NCBI GenBank assembly: GCA_021848555.1
Contig: JAJZUN010000032.1
Location: 1-12,538, forward strand
Source: Pseudomonadota bacterium
Lineage (GTDB): Bacteria; Pseudomonadota; Gammaproteobacteria; Burkholderiales; SG8-39
DNA length: 12,538 bases
Direction of reading: 5' to 3'
Shown here: positions 1 to 5,913 of the stretch, piece after piece
Numbering within the stretch: the first letter of the stretch is position 1
How the letters are laid out: each line of letters begins with the position of its first letter
Notes under the pieces: model-generated
What the model was told of the DNA's origin: nothing
Database searches by the model: none
Seen by the model: the letters and a program-made list of their open reading frames with translations, nothing else
Position numbers and translations under genes: made by a program

Positions 1-1
1 C

Positions 2-553
2 GTCAACATGTCCAAGGACAACATCGAGAACGCCGCCAAGCGCGGCGCGGGCGCGCTCGAAGGCGCCAATTACGAGGAGGTGCGCTATGAAGGCTACGGC
101 ATCGCCGGCGCGGCGGTGATGGTCGACTGCCTCACCGACAACCGCACCCGCACCGTGGCCGACGTGCGCCATGCCCTGGTCAAGCACGGCGGCAACCTGG
201 GCACCGACGGCTCGGTCGGTTTCATGTTCAAGCACTGCGGCCAGTTCATTTTCGCGCCGGGCACGAGCGAGGACAAGGTGATGGAGGCGGCGCTGGAGGC
301 GGGTGCCGAGGACGTGCTTACCAACGAGGACGGCTCGGTCGAGGTGATTTGCGGGCCTTACGATTTTTCCGCGGTGAAACAGGGGCTGGAAAAGGCCGGG
401 CTCAAGGCCGAGCTGGCCGAAATCACCATGAAACCGCTGAGCGAAACCGTGCTGAGCGGCGACGACGGGGCGCGCATGCAGAAGCTGCTCGACGCGCTGG
501 AGGTGCTCGACGACGTGCAGGAAGTCTATACCACGGCGATGATAGACGAGTAG
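2..553 (+). CDS. yebC: YebC/PmpR family protein, 5' end missing
   Basis: The reading frame is open from the window edge, so the first roughly 55-60 residues are outside; a complete YebC is about 240 residues and 183 are seen here. The visible part starts with [17 protein letters not shown], which matches the conserved region after the YebC N-terminal helices, and continues with the family blocks [20 protein letters not shown] and [14 protein letters not shown]. The ATG at position 8 is an internal Met, not the start. The family was long called transcriptional regulators; more recent work points to a role in translation, relieving ribosomes stalled at proline runs. The sequence alone does not decide between these. 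It ends with TAG 26 bases before ruvC, a neighbour it has in many proteobacteria. Family assignment is secure, function less so. Confidence 0.95.
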   Translation, partial: VNMSKDNIENAAKRGAGALEGANYEEVRYEGYGIAGAAVMVDCLTDNRTRTVADVRHALVKHGGNLGTDGSVGFMFKHCGQFIFAPGTSEDKVMEAALEAGAEDVLTNEDGSVEVICGPYDFSAVKQGLEKAGLKAELAEITMKPLSETVLSGDDGARMQKLLDALEVLDDVQEVYTTAMIDE

Positions 554-567
554 CTCCGGCGCAAGGC

Positions 568-573
568 TATAAT
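568..573 (+). promoter_or_regulatory. putative -10 element for ruvC
   Basis: A perfect TATAAT lies in the 26-base gap between yebC and ruvC, with its last base 7 bases before the A of the ruvC ATG. A start of transcription at the usual distance would fall on or next to that A, giving a leaderless or nearly leaderless mRNA. The only -35 candidate is TAGACG at 543-548 with a long 19-base spacer, so this is tentative. Confidence 0.4.
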
Positions 574-579
574 CAGCCG

Positions 580-1113
580 ATGGCCGATCATCCCCTAACA
601 ATACTCGGCATAGACCCCGGCCTACGCGTCACCGGCTTCGGGATCATCGGCAAGAACGGCAGCAAGCTCGCCTATATCACCAGCGGCTGCATCAAGGCGC
701 CGGAGGCCGATCTGCCCGGCAGGCTCAAGACCATACTGGAGGGCCTGCGCGAAGTGATCCAGGCGCATCAGCCGCAGCAGGTCGCGATCGAAAAAGTGTT
801 CGTCAACGTCAATCCGCAATCCACGCTGCTGCTCGGCCAGGCCCGCGGCACGGCCATCTGCGCCGCGGTGCTGGAGAGCCTGCCGGTGGCCGAATACACC
901 GCGCTGCAGGTGAAACAGGCGGTGGTCGGGAACGGGCATGCGAAAAAGGAACAGGTGCAGGAAATGGTGCGGCGCCTGCTGCGCCTGCCGGGCAATCCCA
1001 GCCCGGATGCGGCCGACGCGCTCGCCTGCGCCATTTGCCACGCGCACGGCGGCCAGGGTCTGGGGGCGATCGTGACCTCAGGCTACCGCGTGAAAAGGGG
1101 GCGGCTCGTATGA
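580..1113 (+). CDS. ruvC: Holliday junction resolvase RuvC
   Basis: RuvC is the dimeric endonuclease that cuts Holliday junctions symmetrically during recombinational repair, working on junctions held by RuvAB. The 177-residue product is close to the usual ~173. The four acidic metal-binding residues of the RNase H-like fold can be placed: D12 in [13 protein letters not shown]71 in [11 protein letters not shown], and D143 and D146 in SPDAADALA. The start at ATG 580 places the GIDPG motif at the normal distance from the N terminus. The frame is open further upstream to 349, but that extension would overlap yebC and has no RuvC-like sequence. There is no good Shine-Dalgarno; AAGG at 563-566 is too far away. 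The stop overlaps the ruvA start by ATGA (1110-1113), indicating translational coupling. Confidence 0.98.
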   Translation: MADHPLTILGIDPGLRVTGFGIIGKNGSKLAYITSGCIKAPEADLPGRLKTILEGLREVIQAHQPQQVAIEKVFVNVNPQSTLLLGQARGTAICAAVLESLPVAEYTALQVKQAVVGNGHAKKEQVQEMVRRLLRLPGNPSPDAADALACAICHAHGGQGLGAIVTSGYRVKRGRLV

Positions 1114-1691
1114 TAGGAAGATTGAGCGGCGTGCTGCTGGAAAAGACCCCGCCGCAGGTGATGCTGGAAGTGCAGGGCGTGGGCTACGAGATCGACGTGC
1201 CCATGAGCACCTTTTACAACCTGCCCAATGTAGGCGAGCGCGTGACCCTGTACACCCATCTGCAGGTGCGCGAAGACGCGCACCTGCTCTACGGTTTCGG
1301 CAGCGAGTCCGAACGCAGGGCGTTCCGCCAGTTGCTGAAAATCAGCGGCGTCGGCGCGCGCACCGCGCTGTCCCTGCTCTCGGGCATGAGCGTCGCCGAT
1401 CTGGTGCAGGCGGTGGCGGCGCAGGAAAGCGGGCGGCTGACCAAGGTGCCCGGCATAGGCAAGAAGACCGCGGAGCGGCTGCTGCTCGAACTGAAGGGCA
1501 AGCTCGGCGCCGAACTCACGGCCGGGGTCGCGGTCAACCGCGCCGCGCCGGCGTCCAGCGACGTGCTCAACGCGCTGCTCTCGCTCGGCTACAACGAGAA
1601 AGAGGCGCTTTATGCGCTCAAACACCTGCCCGAAGGCTTGAGCGTGTCGGACGGGATCCGCCAGGCGCTCAAGTCGCTGGCCAAGGGGTGA
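1110..1691 (+). CDS. ruvA: Holliday junction branch migration protein RuvA
   Basis: RuvA binds the four-way junction as a tetramer and loads RuvB hexamers for branch migration. The 193-residue product (usual ~200) starts with the family hallmark [11 protein letters not shown], so ATG 1110 is chosen over the earlier in-frame start at 1035, which would overlap ruvC. An N-terminal OB-fold covers about residues 1-65. Two helix-hairpin-helix motifs follow: [16 protein letters not shown] at about 75-90 and [16 protein letters not shown] at about 110-125. The flexible linker is around 135-148. The C-terminal RuvB-contacting domain (about 149-193) includes [12 protein letters not shown] and is complete. 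The gene is intact although foreign-looking DNA begins right after its stop codon. Its normal partner ruvB is 6.3 kb downstream, not adjacent. Confidence 0.98.
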   Translation: MIGRLSGVLLEKTPPQVMLEVQGVGYEIDVPMSTFYNLPNVGERVTLYTHLQVREDAHLLYGFGSESERRAFRQLLKISGVGARTALSLLSGMSVADLVQAVAAQESGRLTKVPGIGKKTAERLLLELKGKLGAELTAGVAVNRAAPASSDVLNALLSLGYNEKEALYALKHLPEGLSVSDGIRQALKSLAKG

Positions 1692-1695
1692 TTAG

Positions 1696-1800
1696 ATGCA
1701 ATCTGATTACCGAATTTGGCAATTCGACCTGGATTCTGGTCAATCAACTCGCTGCTTTGTTGAATGGAAAGTTGAACATTTATCTGAGAGGCATGGATGA
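1696..1800 (+). CDS. small ORF of 34 codons between ruvA and res
   Basis: The ORF runs from an ATG 4 bases after the ruvA stop to a TGA that overlaps the res start by ATGA (1797-1800). AAGGGG at 1683-1688, inside the end of ruvA, is a good Shine-Dalgarno 7 bases before the ATG. The peptide starts MQSDYRIWQFDLDSG and ends in HLSERHG; no family is recognised. The placement would couple translation of res to ruvA. It is only about 40% GC, unlike ruvA, so it belongs to the inserted DNA. It also contains the left copy of the island's inverted repeat. It could be a real small protein, a leader peptide that only passes ribosomes on to res, or chance. Confidence 0.4.
   Translation: MQSDYRIWQFDLDSGQSTRCFVEWKVEHLSERHG
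1703..1721 (+). repeat. left copy of island-flanking imperfect inverted repeat
   Basis: CTGATTA, CCGA and ATTTGGCA in a row here match the reverse complement of 7850-7871, which reads CTGATTA-T-CCGA-TG-AATTGGCA. That is 18 of 19 aligned bases with gaps of 1 and 2. This copy lies 12 bases after the ruvA stop, close to the left edge of the insert. It could be a remnant of a mobile-element end or a coincidence. Confidence 0.35.
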
Positions 1801-4463
1801 CCCCGCTTTTCACCGCGCTTGCCCAGCGCGTCGCGGCGTGGCGCTCCACCGGTTATTCGTGCGAGAGTTACCCCGCCATTGGCGAGGTTCTGGCGTGGGT
1901 GAGTTCCACAGACGATGGAAGCAGTCTGCGTTTTCTGCGCCGGCCTCAGGTAAGAGCGCTTGAGACTTACTGGTATTTGCGCCTGGTCGAAGATACTGCT
2001 CACATCTTCGATCTTTACCGCGAGTTCTACCCTAAACAATCCGAGTTGCTCGCGGCTTTGGGGCTCGATCACGAGAAGATTCGCGCCTACGTGCTCGACG
2101 AGGGTATCGACGCGTTATGGGAGCGTATCCGCAGCGACGACGGTTTCGTGCATGATTTCAAACTGGAAGCGCTGCGCGAAACGCTCACCCTCGCTTATCC
2201 CAGCTACATTCTCGCGCTCGCAATGGGAGCGGGCAAGACCATACTGATGGGGGCGATCGCCGCGACCGAGTTCGCCATGGCGATCGAGTACCCCAAAGGA
2301 CCGTTCGTCGCCAACGCACTTGTGTTCGCACCCGGCAAGACCATTATCGAATCCTTGCGCGAACTGTTGCGGATGCCCTACGAATGTATCCTTCCGCCGC
2401 GGCTGCACAAATCCTTTGCCGCATCGGTGAAATTCACCTTTACTCGCGACGGGGAAAAAACCATCCCGGTGGTGCCGGGTTCACTGTTCAACGTTATAGT
2501 AACCAACACGGAAAAAATACGGATTCAGAAGGAAACGATCCGCAAGAGCGATATCGGCGCGCTGTTCAATCCCGCACGCGAGGACGAAGCGCGCGCCGAA
2601 GTTGCCAACCTGCGCCTGCAGGCAATTGCCGCGCTGCCGCATCTGGCGGTGTTCTCCGACGAGGCTCACCATACCTACGGCCAGTCGCTCGACTCCGAGT
2701 TGAAGAAGGTGCGCAAGACCGTCGATTATCTGGCGCAGAACACTAACGTCGTATGCGTGGTCAACACGACGGGCACGCCCTATTATCAGCGTCAGCCTTT
2801 GAAGGACGTGGTTATCTGGTACGGCCTCTCGGAGGGCATACGCGAGAACATCCTCAAGGATCTCGCAGGCAGCATTCAGTCTTACGAATTTGATGGCAAC
2901 GCGGCGGCCTACCTCGAACACGTCATCGCGGATTTTTTCATGGACTATGGCGAGGTGTGCCTGCCCAACGGCGCACCGGCGCGGTTAGCGATCTATTTTC
3001 CGCAGACCGACGATCTCAAGGAACTTAAACCGGTCATTGACGCGGCGCTCGTACGCGCCGGGCGCTCGCCCGCCGAGTGTCTGGTCAATACCTCCGACGA
3101 CACGCTCACCAAGCCGCAGGACATTGACGCCTTCAACCGGCTGAACGATCCGGCCGCGCCGCATCGCGTGATCCTGCTGGTGAACAAGGGTACCGAAGGT
3201 TGGAATTGTCCAAGCCTGTTTGCCTGCGCATTGGCGAGAAAACTCAAGTCCTCCAATAATTTCGTGCTGCAGGCGGCATCGCGCTGCCTGCGCCAAGTGC
3301 CGGGGAACAACGTCAAAGCCCGCGTCTATCTCTCGTCCGACAATTACGGGGTGCTCGACCGCCAGTTGCAGGAGACTTACGGCGAAACGATCTCCGACCT
3401 CAACCATGCTGGTCAGGAACGGCGCAGCGCGAGGATCGTGCTGCGCAAGCTCGCGATTCCGCCGCTCGTGATCATGCAAACCCGCCGTACGGTGGTGACA
3501 ACGCCGACCGAGGCGAAGCCACTCGTGCTATTTCGTCCTGGTACGAGTGATGCCGGGAGCCTTACCCGCGCGACCTATACCCTGTCCAAACAGGAATCGA
3601 GCTACAACGTGCTGACGCAGGTGGGCGATACGGTCGAAATCGCCGCATCCTCAGGTGAGATCGGCTCCTACGAAGCCGCGGTTGAACTGGTGGCGCGCTA
3701 TCGCCTGGATGTCTGGGCAGTGTACGACGAGCTGCGGCGCCTCTACGGTGAAGCAGACATTTCCCCAGGTGATCTCGCCGCTCTTGGTGCGCAGGTCGAA
3801 GCGCAGCGAGCGGGCTACGAAATCAGTGAGGAGCAAGTCGAAGTCGCGCTCGCTTTGGTCAAGCCAGAGGGTTTCGACCACTCGCTCGATGCGGGCGGCA
3901 CTGAGGTCTATACGGCCGAGATCGTCTACCCGAAGGATCGAGAGCATCTGCTCGCCAGGTTCGATGCATGGAGCGGCAAGGCCGGCCCTTTCGGTTTTCA
4001 CTATGCACCCTACAATTTCGATTCGCAGCCGGAGATGGTTTTTTTCGAGCAAATGCTGGAGCAGTTGAGGCTGCATCCCGACGCGGTGGAGGATATTTAC
4101 TTTACCGGAGCGATTGCCGATCCGGGCAAGACCGATTTCTTCGTCGAGTACAAAGATGACAAGGGGAAATGGCGCCGCTATACGCCTGACTTCGTTATTC
4201 GCAGAAAACCCGCCGCCGGCGAGACCACCGGCCGCGCCTACATCATCGAAGTGAAAGCCGAGCGCGAGCGTGATCACCCAGTAGACGGAGACAAGGGCAG
4301 AAAGGCGTTGGCGCTCAAGCGCTGGGTGGATCTCAACCCCGAGCGCCTGCGCTACCAGATGATCTTCACCGCTACCGACGCCGTGTCTTTCGATCAGACC
4401 AAAGCGGTACGGGAATTTGTGGCTGGCCACGATTTTGGTGATGGTGCCGGGAAGGGCGCTTAG
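1797..4463 (+). CDS. res: Type III-like restriction subunit (SF2 helicase plus PD-(D/E)xK nuclease)
   Basis: The 888-residue protein joins an SF2 helicase/translocase to a nuclease, the layout of Type III Res subunits, which cut DNA only in complex with Mod. Helicase motifs in order: Walker A AMGAGKT (142-148), Walker B DEAH (288-291), TTGTP (324-328), motif V VNKGTEGWNCPS (462-473) and motif VI QAASRCLRQ (492-500). Near the C terminus the nuclease core reads YTPDFVI (795-801, D798) and IIEVKAE (816-822, E818 and K820), with an upstream acidic PEMVFFEQ near 745. About 130 residues precede Walker A, more than in classical Res, so this is a divergent subfamily. ATG 1797 follows GAGAGG at 1786-1791 and overlaps the small ORF by ATGA. 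There is no promoter of its own, so expression probably depends on ruvCA transcription. All key motifs look intact. Confidence 0.88.
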   Translation: MTPLFTALAQRVAAWRSTGYSCESYPAIGEVLAWVSSTDDGSSLRFLRRPQVRALETYWYLRLVEDTAHIFDLYREFYPKQSELLAALGLDHEKIRAYVLDEGIDALWERIRSDDGFVHDFKLEALRETLTLAYPSYILALAMGAGKTILMGAIAATEFAMAIEYPKGPFVANALVFAPGKTIIESLRELLRMPYECILPPRLHKSFAASVKFTFTRDGEKTIPVVPGSLFNVIVTNTEKIRIQKETIRKSDIGALFNPAREDEARAEVANLRLQAIAALPHLAVFSDEAHHTYGQSLDSELKKVRKTVDYLAQNTNVVCVVNTTGTPYYQRQPLKDVVIWYGLSEGIRENILKDLAGSIQSYEFDGNAAAYLEHVIADFFMDYGEVCLPNGAPARLAIYFPQTDDLKELKPVIDAALVRAGRSPAECLVNTSDDTLTKPQDIDAFNRLNDPAAPHRVILLVNKGTEGWNCPSLFACALARKLKSSNNFVLQAASRCLRQVPGNNVKARVYLSSDNYGVLDRQLQETYGETISDLNHAGQERRSARIVLRKLAIPPLVIMQTRRTVVTTPTEAKPLVLFRPGTSDAGSLTRATYTLSKQESSYNVLTQVGDTVEIAASSGEIGSYEAAVELVARYRLDVWAVYDELRRLYGEADISPGDLAALGAQVEAQRAGYEISEEQVEVALALVKPEGFDHSLDAGGTEVYTAEIVYPKDREHLLARFDAWSGKAGPFGFHYAPYNFDSQPEMVFFEQMLEQLRLHPDAVEDIYFTGAIADPGKTDFFVEYKDDKGKWRRYTPDFVIRRKPAAGETTGRAYIIEVKAERERDHPVDGDKGRKALALKRWVDLNPERLRYQMIFTATDAVSFDQTKAVREFVAGHDFGDGAGKGA

Positions 4464-4491
4464 TTCTCTGGGATCGGGTGGTTAGCCCTGA

Positions 4492-4509
4492 TCTAACAAG
4501 GTTGTTAGA
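4492..4509. repeat. inverted repeat with 8-base arms
   Basis: TCTAACAA, then GG, then TTGTTAGA: perfect 8-base arms around 2 bases, starting 29 bases after the res stop. A further GTTAG at 4481-4485 can pair with the left arm instead, giving two mutually exclusive pairings. The very short loop suits a protein-binding site better than an RNA hairpin. No T run follows. Confidence 0.45.
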
Positions 4510-4551
4510 CTGTAATGGACAGCTCAAGCCCGTTAAGACTTGGGCCGGCTT

Positions 4552-4580
4552 CCTTTAATTAGCAACAGTCTTATTAAAGG
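4552..4580. repeat. inverted repeat CCTTTAAT / ATTAAAGG
   Basis: Perfect 8-base arms at 4552-4559 and 4573-4580 are separated by 13 bases. They contain the CTTTAAT word that occurs again twice as a direct repeat at 4685 and 4696, so the four sites may bind one regulator. An AT-rich stem without a T tract is unlikely to be a terminator. Confidence 0.4.
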
Positions 4581-4680
4581 TAGTTTGGTAGCTACTGTGC
4601 AATGGCATAAGTAATTAGTGTCTTTTCATTAGAAAAAGAACTCTTAAGTTGGTATTAGGCTAACCAAAAGTGCAATCAAC

Positions 4681-4709
4681 TTGACTTTAATGATACTTTA
4701 ATGTAGTTT
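4681..4709 (+). promoter_or_regulatory. putative promoter of fic-mod
   Basis: TTGACT (4681-4686) matches the sigma-70 -35 consensus at 5 of 6 bases, and 17 bases on lies a weak -10, TAGTTT (4704-4709, 3 of 6). The surrounding sequence is the most AT-rich of the window. It would place the transcript start about 20 bases before the fic start. The weak -10 keeps confidence low. Confidence 0.35.
4684..4703 (+). repeat. tandem ACTTTAATG repeat, 11-base period
   Basis: ACTTTAATG occurs at 4684-4692 and again at 4695-4703, one helical turn apart, overlapping the possible -35 box of fic-mod. Related CTTTAAT words lie at 4553-4559 (same strand) and 4573-4579 (opposite strand). The arrangement suits an operator for a regulator that binds one face of the DNA. 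Confidence 0.45.
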
Positions 4710-4737
4710 AGTCTCCTCATTATATATTTATTGTATT

Positions 4738-5913
4738 TTGAAGCCAGAAGATATTCAGAGTACTCGAGCAGGTGAGGCTTCGCGCCAAGCAACAGGTTAT
4801 TGGGCATATATACCCAAGCCGTTGCCGCCGGAACTCGCCTATTCGCCATTGCTGATCAGGCTGCTCGACGAAGCCCGGGGTACGCTGGGCGAATTGGCCG
4901 GCCTTGGCAGAACACTGCCCAATCCGTGGATCCTCGTGCGTCCTGCCGTCCGACGAGAAGCAGTGTTGTCCTCCCGCATTGAGGGCACGATTTCAACGCT
5001 GGGCGACCTGTACCGATACGAAGCGGAGCCTCAGGATGCGGCGCAGTACGCAGATGTACGGGAAGTGCATAACTACGTCGTGGCGCTGGAGTACGGCCTG
5101 GAACGGCTGGCGACTCTGCCCGTCAGCTTGCGTCTGATACGCGAGTTGCACGAACGCCTGATGCGTGGCGTGCGCGGGGACCGCGCATTGCCGGGCGAGT
5201 TTCGCACGACACAGAATTGGATCGGGCCGCCTGGTGCGACGCTGGTCGAGGCAACCTATGTGCCGCCGCCGGTAGTGCAGATGCATGAAGCGCTAGACGC
5301 CTTGGAGCGCTACCTGCATGCCGATACGGACACGCCGCCGCTGGTGCGCCTTGCGCTGATCCACTCTCAATTCGAGATGATCCACCCGTTTGTGGACGGC
5401 AACGGCCGGGTGGGGCGTCTTCTCATCGTGCTGCTGCTGGTGCACTGGGGCCTGCTACCCCAGCCACTCCTGTACCTGAGCGCATTTTTCGAACGCTACC
5501 GGGATGACTATTACCGCGGGCTGCTCGGCGTGAGTCACAAGGGTCAATGGGAGGGATGGGTGGAGTTCTTCCTGCGCGGCGTACGCGAGCAGGCGCGCGA
5601 TGCCCTCGAATCAGCGCGCGTGATCATCGATCTGCGCGAGAAGTACCGGGCTATGCTGGCCGGTGGGCGCACATCGAGGATCGCGCTAGATGTGGTCGAA
5701 GAACTGTTCGCCAACCCGTGGGTATCAGCACCGATGGTCCGGGACCGGATGAAAGTTACTTTCCGTACCGCGCAAAAGGCTGTCGACAAGCTGGTGAAAC
5801 TCGGTATCCTGCGCGAGATGACCGGCCAGCGCCGCTATCGCATCTGGCAGGCGTATGACATCGTGCAGGTTCATTCCAAGGAAACGCGGGACACCGAGGT
5901 CAAGGCACCATGA
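4738..5913 (+). CDS. Fic-domain protein, class II, with C-terminal winged helix
   Basis: Fic enzymes usually transfer AMP from ATP to a hydroxyl side chain of a target protein. The 391-residue product has the catalytic motif HPFVDGNGRVGR (216-227; H216 is the catalytic base) and an N-terminal inhibitory motif SSRIEG (78-83) fitting [S/T]xxxE[G/N], so it is a self-inhibited class II Fic. The N-terminal block YIPKPLPPE (24-32) and LPNPWILVRP (60-69) are typical of the Fic N-terminal domain family. The C terminus (about 315-371) looks like a winged helix: FRTAQKAVDKLVKLGIL then RRYRIW. The start is uncertain: TTG 4738 is the only usual start codon in the open frame, with no Shine-Dalgarno, but conserved sequence begins near residue 18, so little can be missing. 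It overlaps mod by ATGA, indicating co-expression. The target is unknown; it may regulate, or back up, the restriction system. Confidence 0.93.
   Translation: MKPEDIQSTRAGEASRQATGYWAYIPKPLPPELAYSPLLIRLLDEARGTLGELAGLGRTLPNPWILVRPAVRREAVLSSRIEGTISTLGDLYRYEAEPQDAAQYADVREVHNYVVALEYGLERLATLPVSLRLIRELHERLMRGVRGDRALPGEFRTTQNWIGPPGATLVEATYVPPPVVQMHEALDALERYLHADTDTPPLVRLALIHSQFEMIHPFVDGNGRVGRLLIVLLLVHWGLLPQPLLYLSAFFERYRDDYYRGLLGVSHKGQWEGWVEFFLRGVREQARDALESARVIIDLREKYRAMLAGGRTSRIALDVVEELFANPWVSAPMVRDRMKVTFRTAQKAVDKLVKLGILREMTGQRRYRIWQAYDIVQVHSKETRDTEVKAP

Larger units (their letters stand above)
4464..4737. other. AT-rich spacer between res and fic
   Basis: These 274 bases contain no convincing gene on either strand; the longest ATG-started ORFs noticed are about 15-17 codons. 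GC content falls from roughly half at the res end to about 22% in 4681-4740, far below the genes on either side. The spacer holds two inverted repeats (4492-4509 and 4552-4580), the 8-base palindrome GTAGCTAC (4588-4595) and a 9-base tandem repeat next to a possible -35 box. No stem is followed by a T run, so no terminator is called. Most likely it is the regulatory leader of fic-mod. Confidence 0.6.

Noticed and set aside
349..579. In-frame upstream extension of ruvC
   Set aside because: It overlaps yebC entirely and has no RuvC-like sequence; ATG 580 places the GIDPG motif correctly.
1688..1963. 91-codon ORF overlapping the start of res
   Set aside because: It overlaps res by over 160 bases in another frame and turns Arg/Ala-rich there; the 34-codon ORF in a different frame fits the gene boundaries better.
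4039..4045. T7 run in res as a phase-variation tract
   Set aside because: A single short run deep in the coding region with an intact frame; ordinary Phe codons explain it.
3651..4430. 259-codon ORF on the minus strand within res
   Set aside because: Antisense to the res nuclease part, where the + frame holds the conserved catalytic residues; no recognisable domain.
4464..4737. Terminator, small RNA or hidden gene in the res-fic spacer
   Set aside because: No stem is followed by a T run, no tRNA-like fold was seen, and ORFs on both strands are under 20 codons.
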